Source: Embiotoca jacksoni
Taxonomy: Eukaryota; Chordata; Actinopteri; Embiotocidae
Direction of reading: 5' to 3'
Assembly (NCBI GenBank): GCA_022577435.1
Contig: JAKOON010000032.1
Span: 1,837,501-1,901,500 of the forward strand
Length of the DNA: 64,000 bases
The notes beneath the pieces are model-generated. The model was not told the DNA's origin, did no database searches, and worked only from the letters and a program-made list of their open reading frames with translations. How positions within the stretch are numbered: the first letter of the stretch is position 1; every line of letters begins with the position of its first letter. The position numbers and the translations under genes are program-made. Shown one piece after another: positions 45,340 to 59,163 of the stretch.

Positions 45340-45789
45340 ATGTGTGTGTGCGTGTGTGTGTGTGTGTGCATGTGTGTGTGCGTGTGTGTGCGTGTGTGTG
45401 TGTGCGCGTGTGCGTGTGTGTGTGTGTGCGTGTGCGCATGTGCGTGTGTGTGTGTGTGTGTGTGTTGAGAGAGGAACGGAGAGTCAAAGAAGGGGAAGGT
45501 GAAGGAGAGGAGTGTTTCACATAGGATGCTGGCTCTCTTCCTGCATTCATCAAGGTCAAACCACAAAGGAAAACCAAAACCAAACAAATCATAAAACAGA
45601 GTATGAAGCAAAAACACAACTTCACTCTATAAAATCAGTTAACAGGATTTGAAAATGTGACGTGCTGAACAACTGATTTCTGAAATAAAAATGTCCTCTG
45701 AAAGGTTTTCACGCTCTGAATAGAAAACATACACACCTACACGCTGCCCCCCCCTCCCCCTTGGTTTACAGGACAGCAAGACCCCCAGA

Positions 45790-45842
<53 letters not shown>

Positions 45843-48587
45843 CAATGGTGATGTGGTGTGAGGCAGTGGAGAAGGCACCTAATCCTGTTAAACCAGGACA
45901 ACTACTAGAAACCCTGGATTCATTGATAAATGCCCACGTTTGGACACACACACGGACACACACACGGACACACACACGGACACACACACACATGGACACA
46001 CACACGGACACAGAAGTGCGCTGCAAAAGGGAACAGGAAATAATTCACAGCCTTAAAGTGGACATTTAGTAACCTTTTACCCAGTGATGGACAGTTTAAG
46101 TGGTCTCGGTTCAAACGTCTTGAGGCCATCTTACAAAGGTAATGTTTCTAACAGCTGCATTAGCTGGAGAGGATCTATTCGTTCATTATGTTATCTGCAG
46201 AAAATTATTTACAGCCGGTAACAGCTGCCATGTTGTCTGTGCACAAGTGCACAGGCCGGTGACTCAACCTGGAGCTCGAGAAGCAACTGACATCAGTTTG
46301 GTTTTGATTAGGATGAACATAAATGCATTTTCAGGTTTCCATCAGCAGATGACGACTCTTCACAGCAGTGCATCAACGGTCATATAACCGGGGCTGGTTA
46401 CCCAACTTTGATGTTTTTATGGTAAGAATTGCTCCGATACTGTCCGGTATTGAAAAATGTCTCGTCATTCGGTACCAAATTTTGATACCTCGGCTACATC
46501 CACACAAATACGGTTTCCTTCTAAAACATATCTTTTTCTACATTTACCTTGAAGTAAAACTCATTTGCATCAGTGAGCCAATATGTCGTTTCCCATACGC
46601 AGCTTTGGTGGCCCACAAAGGTCAAATACAAATCTGAAATTAGAATAACTTGTTTCACCCTTTTCAAACTAATTTTGGACACGTACTTGTCACAGTTGCA
46701 TGTGTTGAATTAACTGGTATCTGCGAGCGTCGACCAATAGCATGAATGCGAGGCATTTCCGGGTCATCTGTAAATAGCAGAGTCCACTGTCAGTCTCCAT
46801 GTGAGGTGTTTAGGGGACATCTGTAACTTGTAGTGTCCGCTGATAGTCGACATGTGAGGTGTTTAGGGGACATCTGCAACTTGTAGTGTCCGCTGATAGT
46901 CGACATGTGAGGTGTTTAGGGGACATCTGTAACTTGTAGTGTACGCTGATAGTCGACATGTGAGGTGTTTAGGGGACATCTGTAACTTGTAGTGTCTGCT
47001 GATAGTCGACATGTGAGGTGTTTAGGGGACATCTGTAACTTGTAGTGTCCGCTGATAGTCGACATGTGAGGTGTTTAGAGGACATCTGTAACTTGTAGTG
47101 TCCGCTGATAGTCGACATGTGAGGTGTTTAGGGGACATCTGTAACTTGTAGTGTACGCTGATAGTCGACATGTGAGGTGTTTAGAGGACATCTGTAACTT
47201 GTAGTGTCCGCTGATAGTCGACATGTGAGGTGTTTAGGGGACATCTGTAACTTGTAGTGTACGCTGATAGTCGACGTGAGGTGTTTAGAGGACATCTGTA
47301 ACTTGTAGTGTCCGCTGATAGTCGACATGTGAGGTGTTTAGAGGACATCTGTAACTTGTAGTGTCCGCTGATAGTCGACATGTGAGGTGTTTAGGGGACA
47401 TCTGTAACTTGTAGTGTCCGCTGATAGTTGACATGTGAGGTGTTTAGAGGACATCTGTAACTTGTAGTGTCCGCTGATAGTCGACATGTGAGGTGTTTAG
47501 AGGACATCTGTAACTTGTAGTGTCCGCTGATAGTCGACATGTGAGGTGTTTAGGGGACATGTTTAAGTTAAACTTGCTGAAAATATGGTCACTCGATCGC
47601 TCTAAACTGCTTGAAAAGAATTTGTATGCGTGACGTCATGATGTTTTTGTTAAAAATGGATATTATGAACTGAAATTAATAAAAGTATCATTCAGGAACT
47701 GGTATCCAAGTCAAGGTGTTGTTATCGGTATGGAAATGTTTTGAACAATAACTGTCACTTAAAAAAAAAAAAAGCAATACAAAGTTTGATTCCTGTTTGA
47801 ACTCCAAACCAAAATGACCAGCAAGTTTGAAGGATGTTGATTATGATTGATATGTGATTGATCTATAATTGATCTATAATTGATCTGTGATTGATCTGTG
47901 ATTGATGTGATTGATATGCGATTGATATGCGATTGATCTGATTGATATGTAATTGATCTGTGATTGATGTGTGATTGATATGCGATTGGTCTGATTGATA
48001 TGTGATTGATCTGTGATTGATGTGTGATTGATATGCGATTGGTCTGATTGATATGTGATTGATATGTGATGATATGTGATTGATATGTGATTGATCTGTC
48101 AGCTGACAGAAAGACAATCAGAACAGATAAAAGTTTGTAAAAATTAAAAAAAAATAAATAAATAAAAAATAATAATTCCACAATTGTGTTTCACTGTCCT
48201 CTGAGTATCACACATGCTGAGGATGATGATAGATTCTATTGTAAACCCTGAAATGATGTCATTAAAGAAAATGTCCTCTTCTGGTGAGACAGGAGCGTTT
48301 TTATCAAATCCAGACATGTTTTTGTCGTGTCGTACCTAATGGAGCTGAATGGAAGCTCACACCAGGAGCTTCCATTCACCATTGCTGTGTATTGTATTGC
48401 TTCTTTTTTTTTTTTTAAGTGACACAGTTATTGTTCAAAACATTTCCATCTCACACCAGTCGATTGTAATGCTGGACGTAAAATAATGAACTGTGTCCGG
48501 TCTGTCTCCTCCATCTTTGCTTGGGTGCAAGGAGGCTAGAGATGGCTGGTTGGGGTGAGGAGGGTGTGTGAATAGAGGAGCCAGAAC

Positions 48588-48683
<96 letters not shown>

Positions 48684-48781
48684 GGGTGAGAGGTCTCGAC
48701 CAGACTGATCCTCACGGCTGTTGACCACATTAATCATGTTGCATAGAGAGAGAAGCAGTGTGTGTGTGTGTGTGTGTGTGT

Positions 48782-48835
<54 letters not shown>

Positions 48836-49039
48836 TGTGCGTGTGCGTGTGTGTGTGTGGCTGCACTTGACTGCTCCTATCAATTCAATTTCATTTCTCC
48901 CTGTGCTCCCTCCTTTTCTCCCCATCCCCCCCACCACCCAGCTCTCTAGTCTCTCTCCCTCTCTCTCTCTCCCTGTGTGTGATGGACTGCTGAGATCCTA
49001 ATGAGGTCCCTCCCTCCCCTTTGGCTTTTTTGTGACAGT

Positions 49040-49114
<75 letters not shown>

Positions 49115-52100
49115 CGGGGGAAGGGAGAGCCAGAGGTGACAGGTTGGTTATGTACTTCTGACATTTGCCTTTCAGCTCTCCTCTTCCTCCCCTCCTGTCG
49201 CGTCTCCCTTGCCTCACACCTCCTCTCCCACCCGCCCCTCTTCCCCTCCATTTCTCCTTCTTTTACACCCTCTTTTCCCTCTCTTCCATCCCCCCCGCTT
49301 TCATCTCTTTTCTCACCCGTCCTATCTTTGCCTTGGCTTCTCCTCCTCCTCCTCCTCCTCCTCCTTACAGTCATCTTACCGTTCATTTGTCGGTGAGACG
49401 GCAGCTTAATGGGCCATAGCAGGCCGTCCACTAAAGAAACCCACACAGAGTGCTGTTATTAGCAGGCAGGGAGAGAGAGAGGAGGAGAGAGAGGAGGAGG
49501 AGAGAGAGAGGAGGAGGAGAGAGAGGAGGAGGAGAGAGAGAGGAGGAGAGAGAGGAGGAGAGAGAGAGAGCAGGAGAGAGAGGAGGAGAGAGAGAGGAGG
49601 AGGAGAGAGAGCAGGAGAGAGAGGAGGAGGAGAGAGAGGAGGAGAGAGAGAGAGCAGGAGGAGAGAGAGAGGAGGAGAGAGAGGAGGAGAGAGAGAGAGC
49701 AGGAGAGAGAGGAGGAGAGAGAGGAGGAGAGAGAGGAGGAGGAGAGAGAGGAGGAGAGAGAGAGAGGAGAAGAGAGAGGAGGAGAGGGAGAGAGAGGAGG
49801 AGAGAGAGGAGGAGAGAGAGAGAGGATGAGAGAGGAGGAGAGAGAGAGAGCAGGAGAGAGAGGAGGAGAGAGAGAGGAGAGAGAGAGAGAGGAGAAGAGA
49901 GAGGAGGAGAGGGAGAGAGAGGAGGAGAGAGAGGAGGAGAGAGAGAGAGGATGAGAGAGGAGGAGAGAGAGAGAGCAGGAGAGAGAGGAGGAGAGAGAGA
50001 GGAGAGAGAGAGAGAGGAGAAGAGAGAGGAGGAGAGGGAGAGAGAGGAGGAGAGAGAAAGGAGGAGAGAGAGATGAGAGAGAGAGGAGGAGGAGAGAGAG
50101 AGAGAGGAGGAGAGCGAGAAGAGGAGAAAGAGAGGAGGAGCGGCCAGGAGGAGGCAGCGGGAGGGAAACTACAGCAGAACAATGTAGAGAAATGGGTAAA
50201 CTGATTCATTTTAATGCCGTGTTCAATTAAGGAGTGCTGAGGAGGCATCTTCCACTCCCTGATCTCCCTGATCTCCCTGATCTCCCTGATCTCCCTGATA
50301 GGAGTGCGTGTTGGTTCGCTGCAGCCCGGCTTGTTTAGAGAAGAACTGACCAATCAGAGAGCAGCGTGACCCAACAACCTCCCACAGAGCAGATAGGTGA
50401 GTCAGACGAGCTACAACAAATGTTTTAACATCTCCTCAGGATGCTAATAAAGGGATTCAAGTACGCTCACATGTACATGTGATTGAAATTCACTTATATA
50501 ATGTGAAAACTTCAGAAATGTGACTCAGATGATCCGGAAAGCTACTGAACAGGCATCATTTAGCTTGTTGTTTGCTAGCTGGCACAAACAACAAGCTAAA
50601 TGATCCAAAGCGCTTTATTTGAAGGAAACATTTGCATACCCGAAATGTCAGTACTAATGCCTCATTTGACACATAACACACCGTTTGGGAAATTATTTTC
50701 TTTTTCAAATAAGTTTTGCTCACCCGGAGGATCATTTAAAACCTCCTAAACCCTCTGACTGCTGCTGTTTCATGCAAGAAGTTTTTGTTTTTTTACTCTT
50801 TTGGTAGCTACCATTTAGCAGCAGCCAGGTGGAGATATATCTAAAAGGAAGGCGATGAATGTTAGAATTATGTTTGTCAAGTCACCAGAAACAGCCGCCA
50901 AATGAATACTAAAATTTAGCAGCCGTTGCTCACAAGTAAAATACAAATTTGAGCAAGTTTCCTGTTTGTTTTATAAAAAAAAACACAAAAAAAAAAAACA
51001 AGACCCAAATAAGACTTGAATGAATTTGTCAAAAGATAGTTTTATCTATTTGAGAAGTGTGTCTGTGTATTAAAACCCAGTAGATAAATCAGGGAGTCTT
51101 AGCAGGTCACAATAGTTTGTTTTTCTGGTGTTAAGGCCGGATTTTAGTTTGTTTTGTTGACCCGGCTCAAAAGCCAACCTCACAGTGAGTGATCTGTATG
51201 TTAGTCGGCAGAGTCGAGATTGTTTACAGCATAACCTGGATTCTTTTTTTCCTCGTAACATGGGCGATGGTTTTGTCTTTCAACAATCTTTCAGAGCTTT
51301 ATGGAACATTGTGGAGACTGACTGTCAACGCAGGAAGGACTTCTTCCACAAAGGAAAGATGGGAGTGGTGGAGACTCTCCAGGACCTTTTGGGGGGTTAG
51401 AGCAACGTACTGGTCACATTTCAGTGAACGAATCCAAATAAATTCATCTCGGAGGCCGAGGTCCATTTGCTAATGCACACCGACAGTCTGAATCACCATA
51501 ATAGGCAACTTGGTCTCCAAGTGATATAATTATTCACAATTTTAGGGCTAAGTGCTTCCTTTAAAACCTTATCCACACATTTAAGCAGAGGGAAAGAGAG
51601 CAATGACAAGCGCAAAATGACCAGAAAAAAAAACAAAAAAAGTGCAATTAGAGAGCTTGAGTCACATGAAGAGGTCAGCGATGATTAATTACATATCAAG
51701 GCAGAAACGTGTTTTTATCTGAAGGCAGCATGGTGGAGCTCATCTGTACACCATCACAGCCCTAAACAGCACACATACAAAAAGGAAGAAGAAAAAAAAA
51801 AAAGATCTTCAGTATGGTTGTTGACTCCCATTTCCTGAGATCAAAGTCAGCCAAATGTATGGAAATAGTTTCTAATCCAACTATAATGGATGTCTCACAC
51901 ACAATCGGCTCCTACGGGCCCCCATCTGTCTTGCTGGCAGTAATAGCACTGTTGTTGTGAAGGGCTTTGAGTGCTGCCGAGATTGGAAAAGCACATACGA
52001 TACAGGCACTCGCTGCAATACACAACCGTGTGTGTGTGTAGAGGGGGAAAAAAAGAAAAAAAAAGGGGAGGGGGGCGATGACTATCTGTGCCTGAAATGT

Positions 52101-55100
52101 ATGATCTACGACTGCCCGTTCTTAGTGGAGATGGGCAACACAATAAAGCACCAAATTCACTGGGAAGATGGAAAGCATTAGCATAGAGATCAAGAAACGG
52201 TCAGAACTGGCTAACACAAAGTGGGGCATTATGGGAACTGAAAGAAGAGGAATTTTCATTAGAAGTGAGAGCGAGGGGAGTGCTGTGTTTAAAATGCTAC
52301 AGATGTGGTCATCACGTTACTTAAAAGTGCTTCCTTTCCAGCTGCCATTCAAAACATTGGAGTTTATATTCACGCTGTGTAAATGTGTAGCGTGTTCTCT
52401 GCTCTGCCAAACGGATCGAACCAAGTGGCCACAGCTGACGATGCTGTGGACTGTAAAAGGTCAAATATAATGTAATTGGCTCTGAGAAGCCCTGATTTTT
52501 TTTTATTTTTTTTTTAAAACATTTTTTATGTTATAGTTCAGTCTGCTCTTTCGGCATACAAAGAGAGAAAAACAGCGTGAAAGGCAACAAGAAAGGAATA
52601 ATTTGACATTTTGGGAAATATGTTGAATCAATGTCTTGCTGAGATTAAATAGGAAGATTGATACCATTCATGTCTGTAAAAGCCAGATCAATCTTCTCAT
52701 CAAAATTTCAGCATACAAAAACCATCCATCCATTATCTATACCCCCTTCATCCTGAACGGGGTCACGGGGGGGGCTGGAGCCTATCCCTCAGCTCATTTA
52801 GGTCCACCCTGGACAGGTCGCCAGTCCATCACAGGGCCACATAGAGACAGACGGAAACAAAGACCATTCACACCTAAGGGCAATTTGTAGAACCACCAAT
52901 TAACCTGAGACTAATGTTTTTGGATGGTGGGAGGATGCCGGAGCACCCGGAGAGAACCCACGCAGGCACACGGAGAACATGCAGGCTCCACACAGAAAGG
53001 CCCAGGCCTGGGTTTGAACCCAGAACCTTTTTGCTGTGAGGCGACCATGCTAACCATTACACCACCGTGCCCCCCACAATAAATATATTTCAGAAAAAAA
53101 CCAAACCCTTTCAAATGTCCTCATGTTTTAAACTTAAGCCTGACAACAAACTCTACTTTAGCAGTTAAGCATGTATGAAAAACTAGGCAAATAATATCTG
53201 ATGCTGGGTTGCTCCAAGGGAAAAAAGCCTATTGGCCTTTGTGGATCTAAATCTCTGCTTTAATAATACGAGGACCTGTGAACCCAGTACGATTGAATGG
53301 TTTAACATGTTGCTCGTTTGCTTCCGTCTGAAAAAGCTGTCAACTTGCTCAATTATCTGAACAGGATCCTCAGCCTGCGATGAAGTCGTACCACACCATG
53401 TCAAAAATCTGAACTGTCCTTTTTAAGCTTCGAGGGGCTCCTCCAAAAATTCCCTGCAGCCAGTAAAAAGAAAAAGAGAGAATACACTTCCACATCCTTG
53501 AATGAGAGTTCTGCTCGACTGAGTTCTATCCAACCATCAAGTAATCAATAGCAGGGCAGGGATGAACAGAAGAAAGCTGCTTTCTTTCCCCTCACAAGGT
53601 TAAAAAAAGGAGGAAGGAGGTAAAATAATACGAGGACGAGTTTTATTCAGGGGGGTAAAATGACTCAATTCACAAGACAGTTCAGGCTTAAACTTCTTTC
53701 ATGTGACAAGTGAAGGGGCTTACGTTAAATAACTACATTATCTACGTATTGGTCTAAACCGGGGAGATTTACCTGTTTGGTTCTTTTAAACAATGCTACC
53801 CATCACTGCTTTCTAGCCCCACTGAAGTCATCCTGGATTTCCCCTCATGTCATGTTCCCCGCCAGAGGCATCGCGCCTATTTTTATGGAAATGCGTCACT
53901 TAATCTGATGTGGGAACGAGTTACGGGATTATATTACATGAAGAAGTAGTAAGGATAATATAGTATTTCTGGTGCATGTGAGGGTAACAACCCGATCTGT
54001 GGACAGGGTTTGATTTGGGTCTAGTTTGCATGTCAAATGACCCCTTTCCCCTCCATGTATGTCCATTTCTCTCCTTTCTTCCCAACATTTGTTAAGCAAT
54101 TACACCCAAACGAGGGCGTAATGATCCGGTCTGCAAGCCTCAGTCTTCCCTTTCAAGTCCGGCCGCTCTCCGAGACGGAGACGGAGGCCAAATGTGTACA
54201 ACGACCACGGTAAACACATACTTGTACACATACAGAAAGCCAATAAAAGACAGGTGTGGACCAGCGCAATAACTGAATGCAGCAGGCTGTCAGCTTCAAG
54301 AGCAAAAAGAACAAGGCCACCATTGATCTGGGCTGATAATGGCACACACACACACCACCCAAGGTAAAAGCACTAAAGGTGGGCAGGAGGAAAACACACA
54401 CATACAGGACAGGGAGGGATGAAAAACAGGACAGGGGTAGTAAAAGATGTGTTTGCTCTTGTCTTTTATTCCATACACACAACCGTCACACGCGAGCGCT
54501 GTGATGTTACACAACAGTTAAGAGAGGAGCTGTTGTTGAGGGATGGAGCTGAGCAAATAATACCAGCAGCAAAGAATGCCATTTTTCGCTTGCTACTGCA
54601 AACAGGGCCAAGAGTGGAAATGGCAAAGCTGGAAATCGCAGCATAAAAATGTGTCTGAAACACCTGAGGCCAGGTTTAAATAGAGACACATCACCGAGAA
54701 CACTGGAGACGGCAAGAGAAGAGGTATGAATCATGTGGAGATATCAAAACAATGGCATTTTAGAGGATCTTTAAAGTGATAAACAAGCTTGTTTTTTTTT
54801 AATTAATTTTATGTTCTGTATACATAGTGACACAATGCTGATAATATCTGATCCGTTCAAGCTTTTCCACATGTTGTTTCTACACTGTATTGCCCAGGAG
54901 ACAACTTCTTTTTGCCAGAATCAGAGTAGAAGCTTCAGAAAACGTCGCTAAAGAGAGATTTACAAAGCCAAAAGTGTTAAAAGTAAAGACTCCTCGCTGA
55001 CTTGGGAGAGAACGGATGAACTGTTCAAATGGGAATAATGATGCACACTTTCAAACTCTGTTTCCTCAGAGAACTCCCTGGTGTCGCACTTGGCTGTTCA

Positions 55101-58100
55101 CACGAAAAGGGGCTGAAGTAACTGTGTAGGAATTACAAGAATTTGAAGAACCAAACAATGACCCATGTCCAAAGCACACCTGAAGCCACCATAGAGTTAA
55201 AGACGAGGACAACCGGGAAGCAAGTAGACGAAAACCACGACAAAAGTGCAACGACTATATCAAAGATTTGACAAAGTGCTTTCACTGCAAGAGCAGCCTT
55301 GCTGTGTGTTTGATGTCAAGTTGCGGAGCCCACTTCAGCTTCTGCATGGAGGAGGAGAGGGAGCGTGTACACATTAACGGCTGCTCGCAATGAACTCACA
55401 GCCATGGAGATCATGTTGAGTCATTTAGCAGGTGGTGAAATGCTCCATTATTTTGAAGGGAAAAGCTTTGGAAAAAGAAACCTCGATAAATCGAAGCAAT
55501 ATGAAGACTGCAGTTTGCTGTTCTTTGCTGATGTTTTAAGTTTTGCTGCTAGAAACTTGAGCACCTGACCTTTTACAAACTGCTTCAAACTTCCAGGAAT
55601 CTTTTGTTCTTTCTGGTTTTTAAGTGGCGCCTTGATGACAAATTGTGTGAACAGCTTGAGCGACTTGGCACTCAAAACATATCAAAACTGGGTGTTAAAT
55701 CCCAAAGGATCACAGCACCGGGCTCACTGTTATAGAGCGCAGCATTTAGTAGCAACACCAGACAAAAGCAACAGTGGATTAGGACGTCCCTGTTCATCTC
55801 CCATCATGCTTTGTGTGTCTCCACTGTAACGTACAGATGGTGAAGGAAGCCCTCAAACAACAACCTCTAATTAACGATTTTATATAATCGGGACTCGTGC
55901 ACTCTCACACATGCATGCGTACAGGTGCCTCTCCCTTTGATGAGTACAACAACAGAGCGTCTTCTTAATGGCCTCATCTATCCCGAGCCTCTCCAAGAGC
56001 TAATAAGAGTGCAGGGACGATTTGTATGACCGATTTTCTCTTTTCGAGTGTGGCGGGCGTGGAGTTAATTACACTGATTAAATATTGTCTGTCTGGTTTG
56101 TGCACTGGGGAAGGGCTGACGACATGAGCTGTGAGGGTTTGTGAATGCCCGTCTGAATGCTACGTGGCTAAAGTTTGGACTCAAAATGCTGTGAAGATAC
56201 GTGAATAAATTCAACAAATGCACTTAAGGAGGGGGAAAAAAAAACATATTTTCGAGAATTCATGCTTAAACATTGAGCTACAATTACCACCGCAGTGAAG
56301 GTTAAAGCACTTACCAGTTTAAAATGTACTACTTCATACAAACATTATGATGAGCTTTTAAATGATAATTGCTTTTTTATAAATCCTTTTCTAAACAAAG
56401 TCTCAAAGGTCACAGAAGAAGGAAATAATACTGACATACATAAACAGGACGAAAGATCATGTAAAACATACTTCAAACATGTCATCAAAAAAGCAGGAAA
56501 CAAATTAAAGCTGCATTCATAAAGGTTTTTGGCCACAAAGTACTTTATCAAGTTGATGGCTAACATCCAGACTTCAGAATTAATTTGGAGTTGAGTTTCT
56601 GGAAACCTGCCAGATTTAAGATCACTTTTTAAGGAGCTAAATCATCTGATATGTTAATAGATCGTTGTTTTTTTTTCCAGGAAAAAAGCTGCAGGTTTTG
56701 GCTGCAGTGAACCCAAACAATGAAATTGCAGACAGGCAAGTCAAAGTATTTATTTGCATGTATGTATTTAAACACAGCATACGCTGAACAAAGTGCTGCC
56801 AGATTTGACTTTTACTCATTGCTGATGCTGGTGATCTTGTAGTTCTTGTATGACTTGATCTCACTGCTACGCTTCATACATATGGACCTTCAGAGTCCAA
56901 TCTCTCTAAACTGGTTTAAATCTGATGCGACTGAAAGATCCTCCTCTCACCTGCGGTGTCCCTCAAGGCTCCAAATTGGGTTCAATTTTGTTTTCATTTG
57001 ATAGGCTACCTCTTGGGTCTATCTTTGAAAGACACAATATTGCCTAAATATATAACTCCCTGTCTGTCACTTTAAAGGACACGTTTCATGTCACACAAAG
57101 AAATTTCATCCAGTGTTATAACAGAAGCTCGAAAACAAATTTCAACCACAGCAATAGTCAATTTGAATGAATATGTATAATAAATTACTGGCACCAAGTG
57201 TAACACACAACATGTCAAAATGTATAAGCAGTATCACTGGAAGGTAAAGAGAACTCCAGGATATCAGAGCTTCAAAAGTGTGAATTGAAACAAAAAAAAG
57301 CTTTTTTCTGTTTTTAGCCTGAGGATGGACCAAAGATCAAACAGTGCAAAACACTCTAAAAAGAAACACACCGAACTTAAACTGGGGTCTGATCTTGGTA
57401 ATGTTACTCATGCTTACCCAGAAGAACATGAGCCAACATCCTCACACAGAGGAAACACTGCTGAGTCGCACACCCAGAGCGTCGTCATCAACCATCTGAC
57501 CCCGCTCTCACTCAGCACAGTCATCACTGACTCTTTCCAGCTTCCCCAAGTCCTCCTGTCAAAACCACTAACACTTCCTCAACCGGCTTCAGCCTCGCAC
57601 ACGAGCAGCGGAGGAACCAGCGGAGTAGACCAAAATGAAGAGAAAGATTCTTTAAGATCTACTGTTGGCCCGACTCGCAGCCCTTTACGATGAGGGAGCT
57701 GGCAGACAGAATATAATTACAGTGCAAGTTGTCTCCTAAAGAAACATATGGGGGAGAGAGAGTGTGTATAACGGACATAAAAGAGCCTGACAGATAGAAA
57801 ACACATGGAGTTAAATAGAAGTTGATGATTTAGTGAAAACAATGCAAAGAAAAAAGAAGAAAAGTGAAGAAAGACAGAGTTATGAAGTGAAAGATGAAAA
57901 GTGGGCAGCGTCAGTGGACTCAGTCCTGAGACTCGAGTCAGGAAGAAAGATGGGCGATGAGGCAAGCGAGGATGAGCTCACCGCCTCCTTCGGTCTTTTA
58001 TCGCAATGTGCTCTTGAGAAACCGAAGAGCGGATTTGCACCAGAGGCTCGCAAAGCTTTTCCACAACAAGGAACCCCGCGGCCATTCTGCCAGGAAATTA

Positions 58101-59094
58101 CATCTGAGGAAATACTAGCAAGGCTAGCCAACCAACCTCCCCACACACACACACACACGCACACGCACACACACGCACACGCACACACACATTCCACAAA
58201 CTGGAACTCATATACAGAGTCACTGCAGTCACAAAGTTAAATTGGATTAACCGTGCCAGAGCTTTTATCAAACCACAAGGATCTCTGAAGGAAAACGAGA
58301 ACTGACACATTTGTGAGTGATGAGCAAGAAACTAATCCAAACTGCTGCTGTTTCACAAACCTCACTTTATCACAATCATATTTTTTGTACACGCTCTTTT
58401 GGTTACCTACATTAAAATAGTCGAATTGGCAGACTAAGAATTAGTTAAAGCCCTATTAAACACAAGGTCCAATTATCTGGTTACTTTGGTTGGTTTCCCG
58501 GTCATTTACAAGAGTTTGAAGGGTTTGAGTTTGAAGGCAGTGCTTGCTAATACTTTATACTATTGTTAAGAGCGGCCCTTTCTATAAGAATTACAAGATA
58601 GACGACAAACAGGCGAAAACCTGAAACTTTCTTATTACAGAATAAGTCAAGGAAAAGTAGCAAAACAGATCTGATGTCATTTAAATTTGTTGAATATTTA
58701 AATACTTGACCATTTTCACGAGTTCCAGTTTTCAGGACTTTTCGGGATCTCAAACTGTGTTTTTCATTCCACTGCCCGACTGTCCCGTACGCTCTAATCC
58801 CGTTCAACTTTGCTGCCTCGCTTTTGTCAGAGTCACCGGCGCTTCAAAAGGCGTCGGGGACCCATTACAGCTTTATGTAACGTCGCAGGGACAGCGATGT
58901 GCACCCCTCACCCCCCACCACCCCACCCTTTCTGTGAACAAGGGGTTTTTCTACAGCTGGGTAACAAAGCATGACCCAATAATCCCAAAGCTTGAGTCAA
59001 AGCTAAAGAAACCCACCGTTCCCTCCCTCCACTTATATCCCTTCCTCCCGCTCTCTGAGGACTTTATAAAGGCTCTGGCAAAGGGGGCTTCTGG

Positions 59095-59163
<69 letters not shown>

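Larger units (their letters stand above)
37507..46390 (-). other. intron 1, middle part B
   Basis: Non-coding; several CA/TG tracts and a (TA)13 tract. No exon or intact mobile element recognised. Confidence 0.7.
47731..48448. repeat. long inverted repeat, arms of 52 and 57 bases
   Basis: Arm 47731-47782 (TGGAAATGTTTTGAACAATA onward) is the reverse complement of arm 48392-48448 apart from small indels: GT missing in the left arm and a length difference at the A/T run. The arms enclose the GATTGAT array. Confidence 0.93.
48449..49467 (-). other. intron 1, microsatellite-rich segment
   Basis: Non-coding; three TG tracts, a (GA)n patch at 48661-48683 and a (TCC)n tract at 49337-49363. Confidence 0.75.
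50141..52721 (-). other. intron 1 segment
   Basis: Non-coding, mostly unique sequence; holds the hairpin at 50555-50604 and A-rich runs near 50977-50998, 51790-51802 and 52049-52065. No exon recognised. Confidence 0.7.

Noticed and set aside
47128..47381. Repetitive minus-strand frames in the minisatellite
   Set aside because: The 53-base period is not a multiple of three, so frames open only through chance; no start context or splice signals support a gene.
49406..50353. 315-residue minus-strand frame of SLLLSLSPPLS type and its plus-strand Arg/Glu partner
   Set aside because: Product of the purine block; no domain and complete dependence on the simple repeat.
57325..57693. 122-residue forward open frame
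   Set aside because: Ser/Thr-rich with no motif I recognise, next to LINE debris, and antisense to a long intron; no supporting signals.
57833..58240. 135-residue forward open frame
   Set aside because: Ends in a CA repeat and shows no domain; probably chance.
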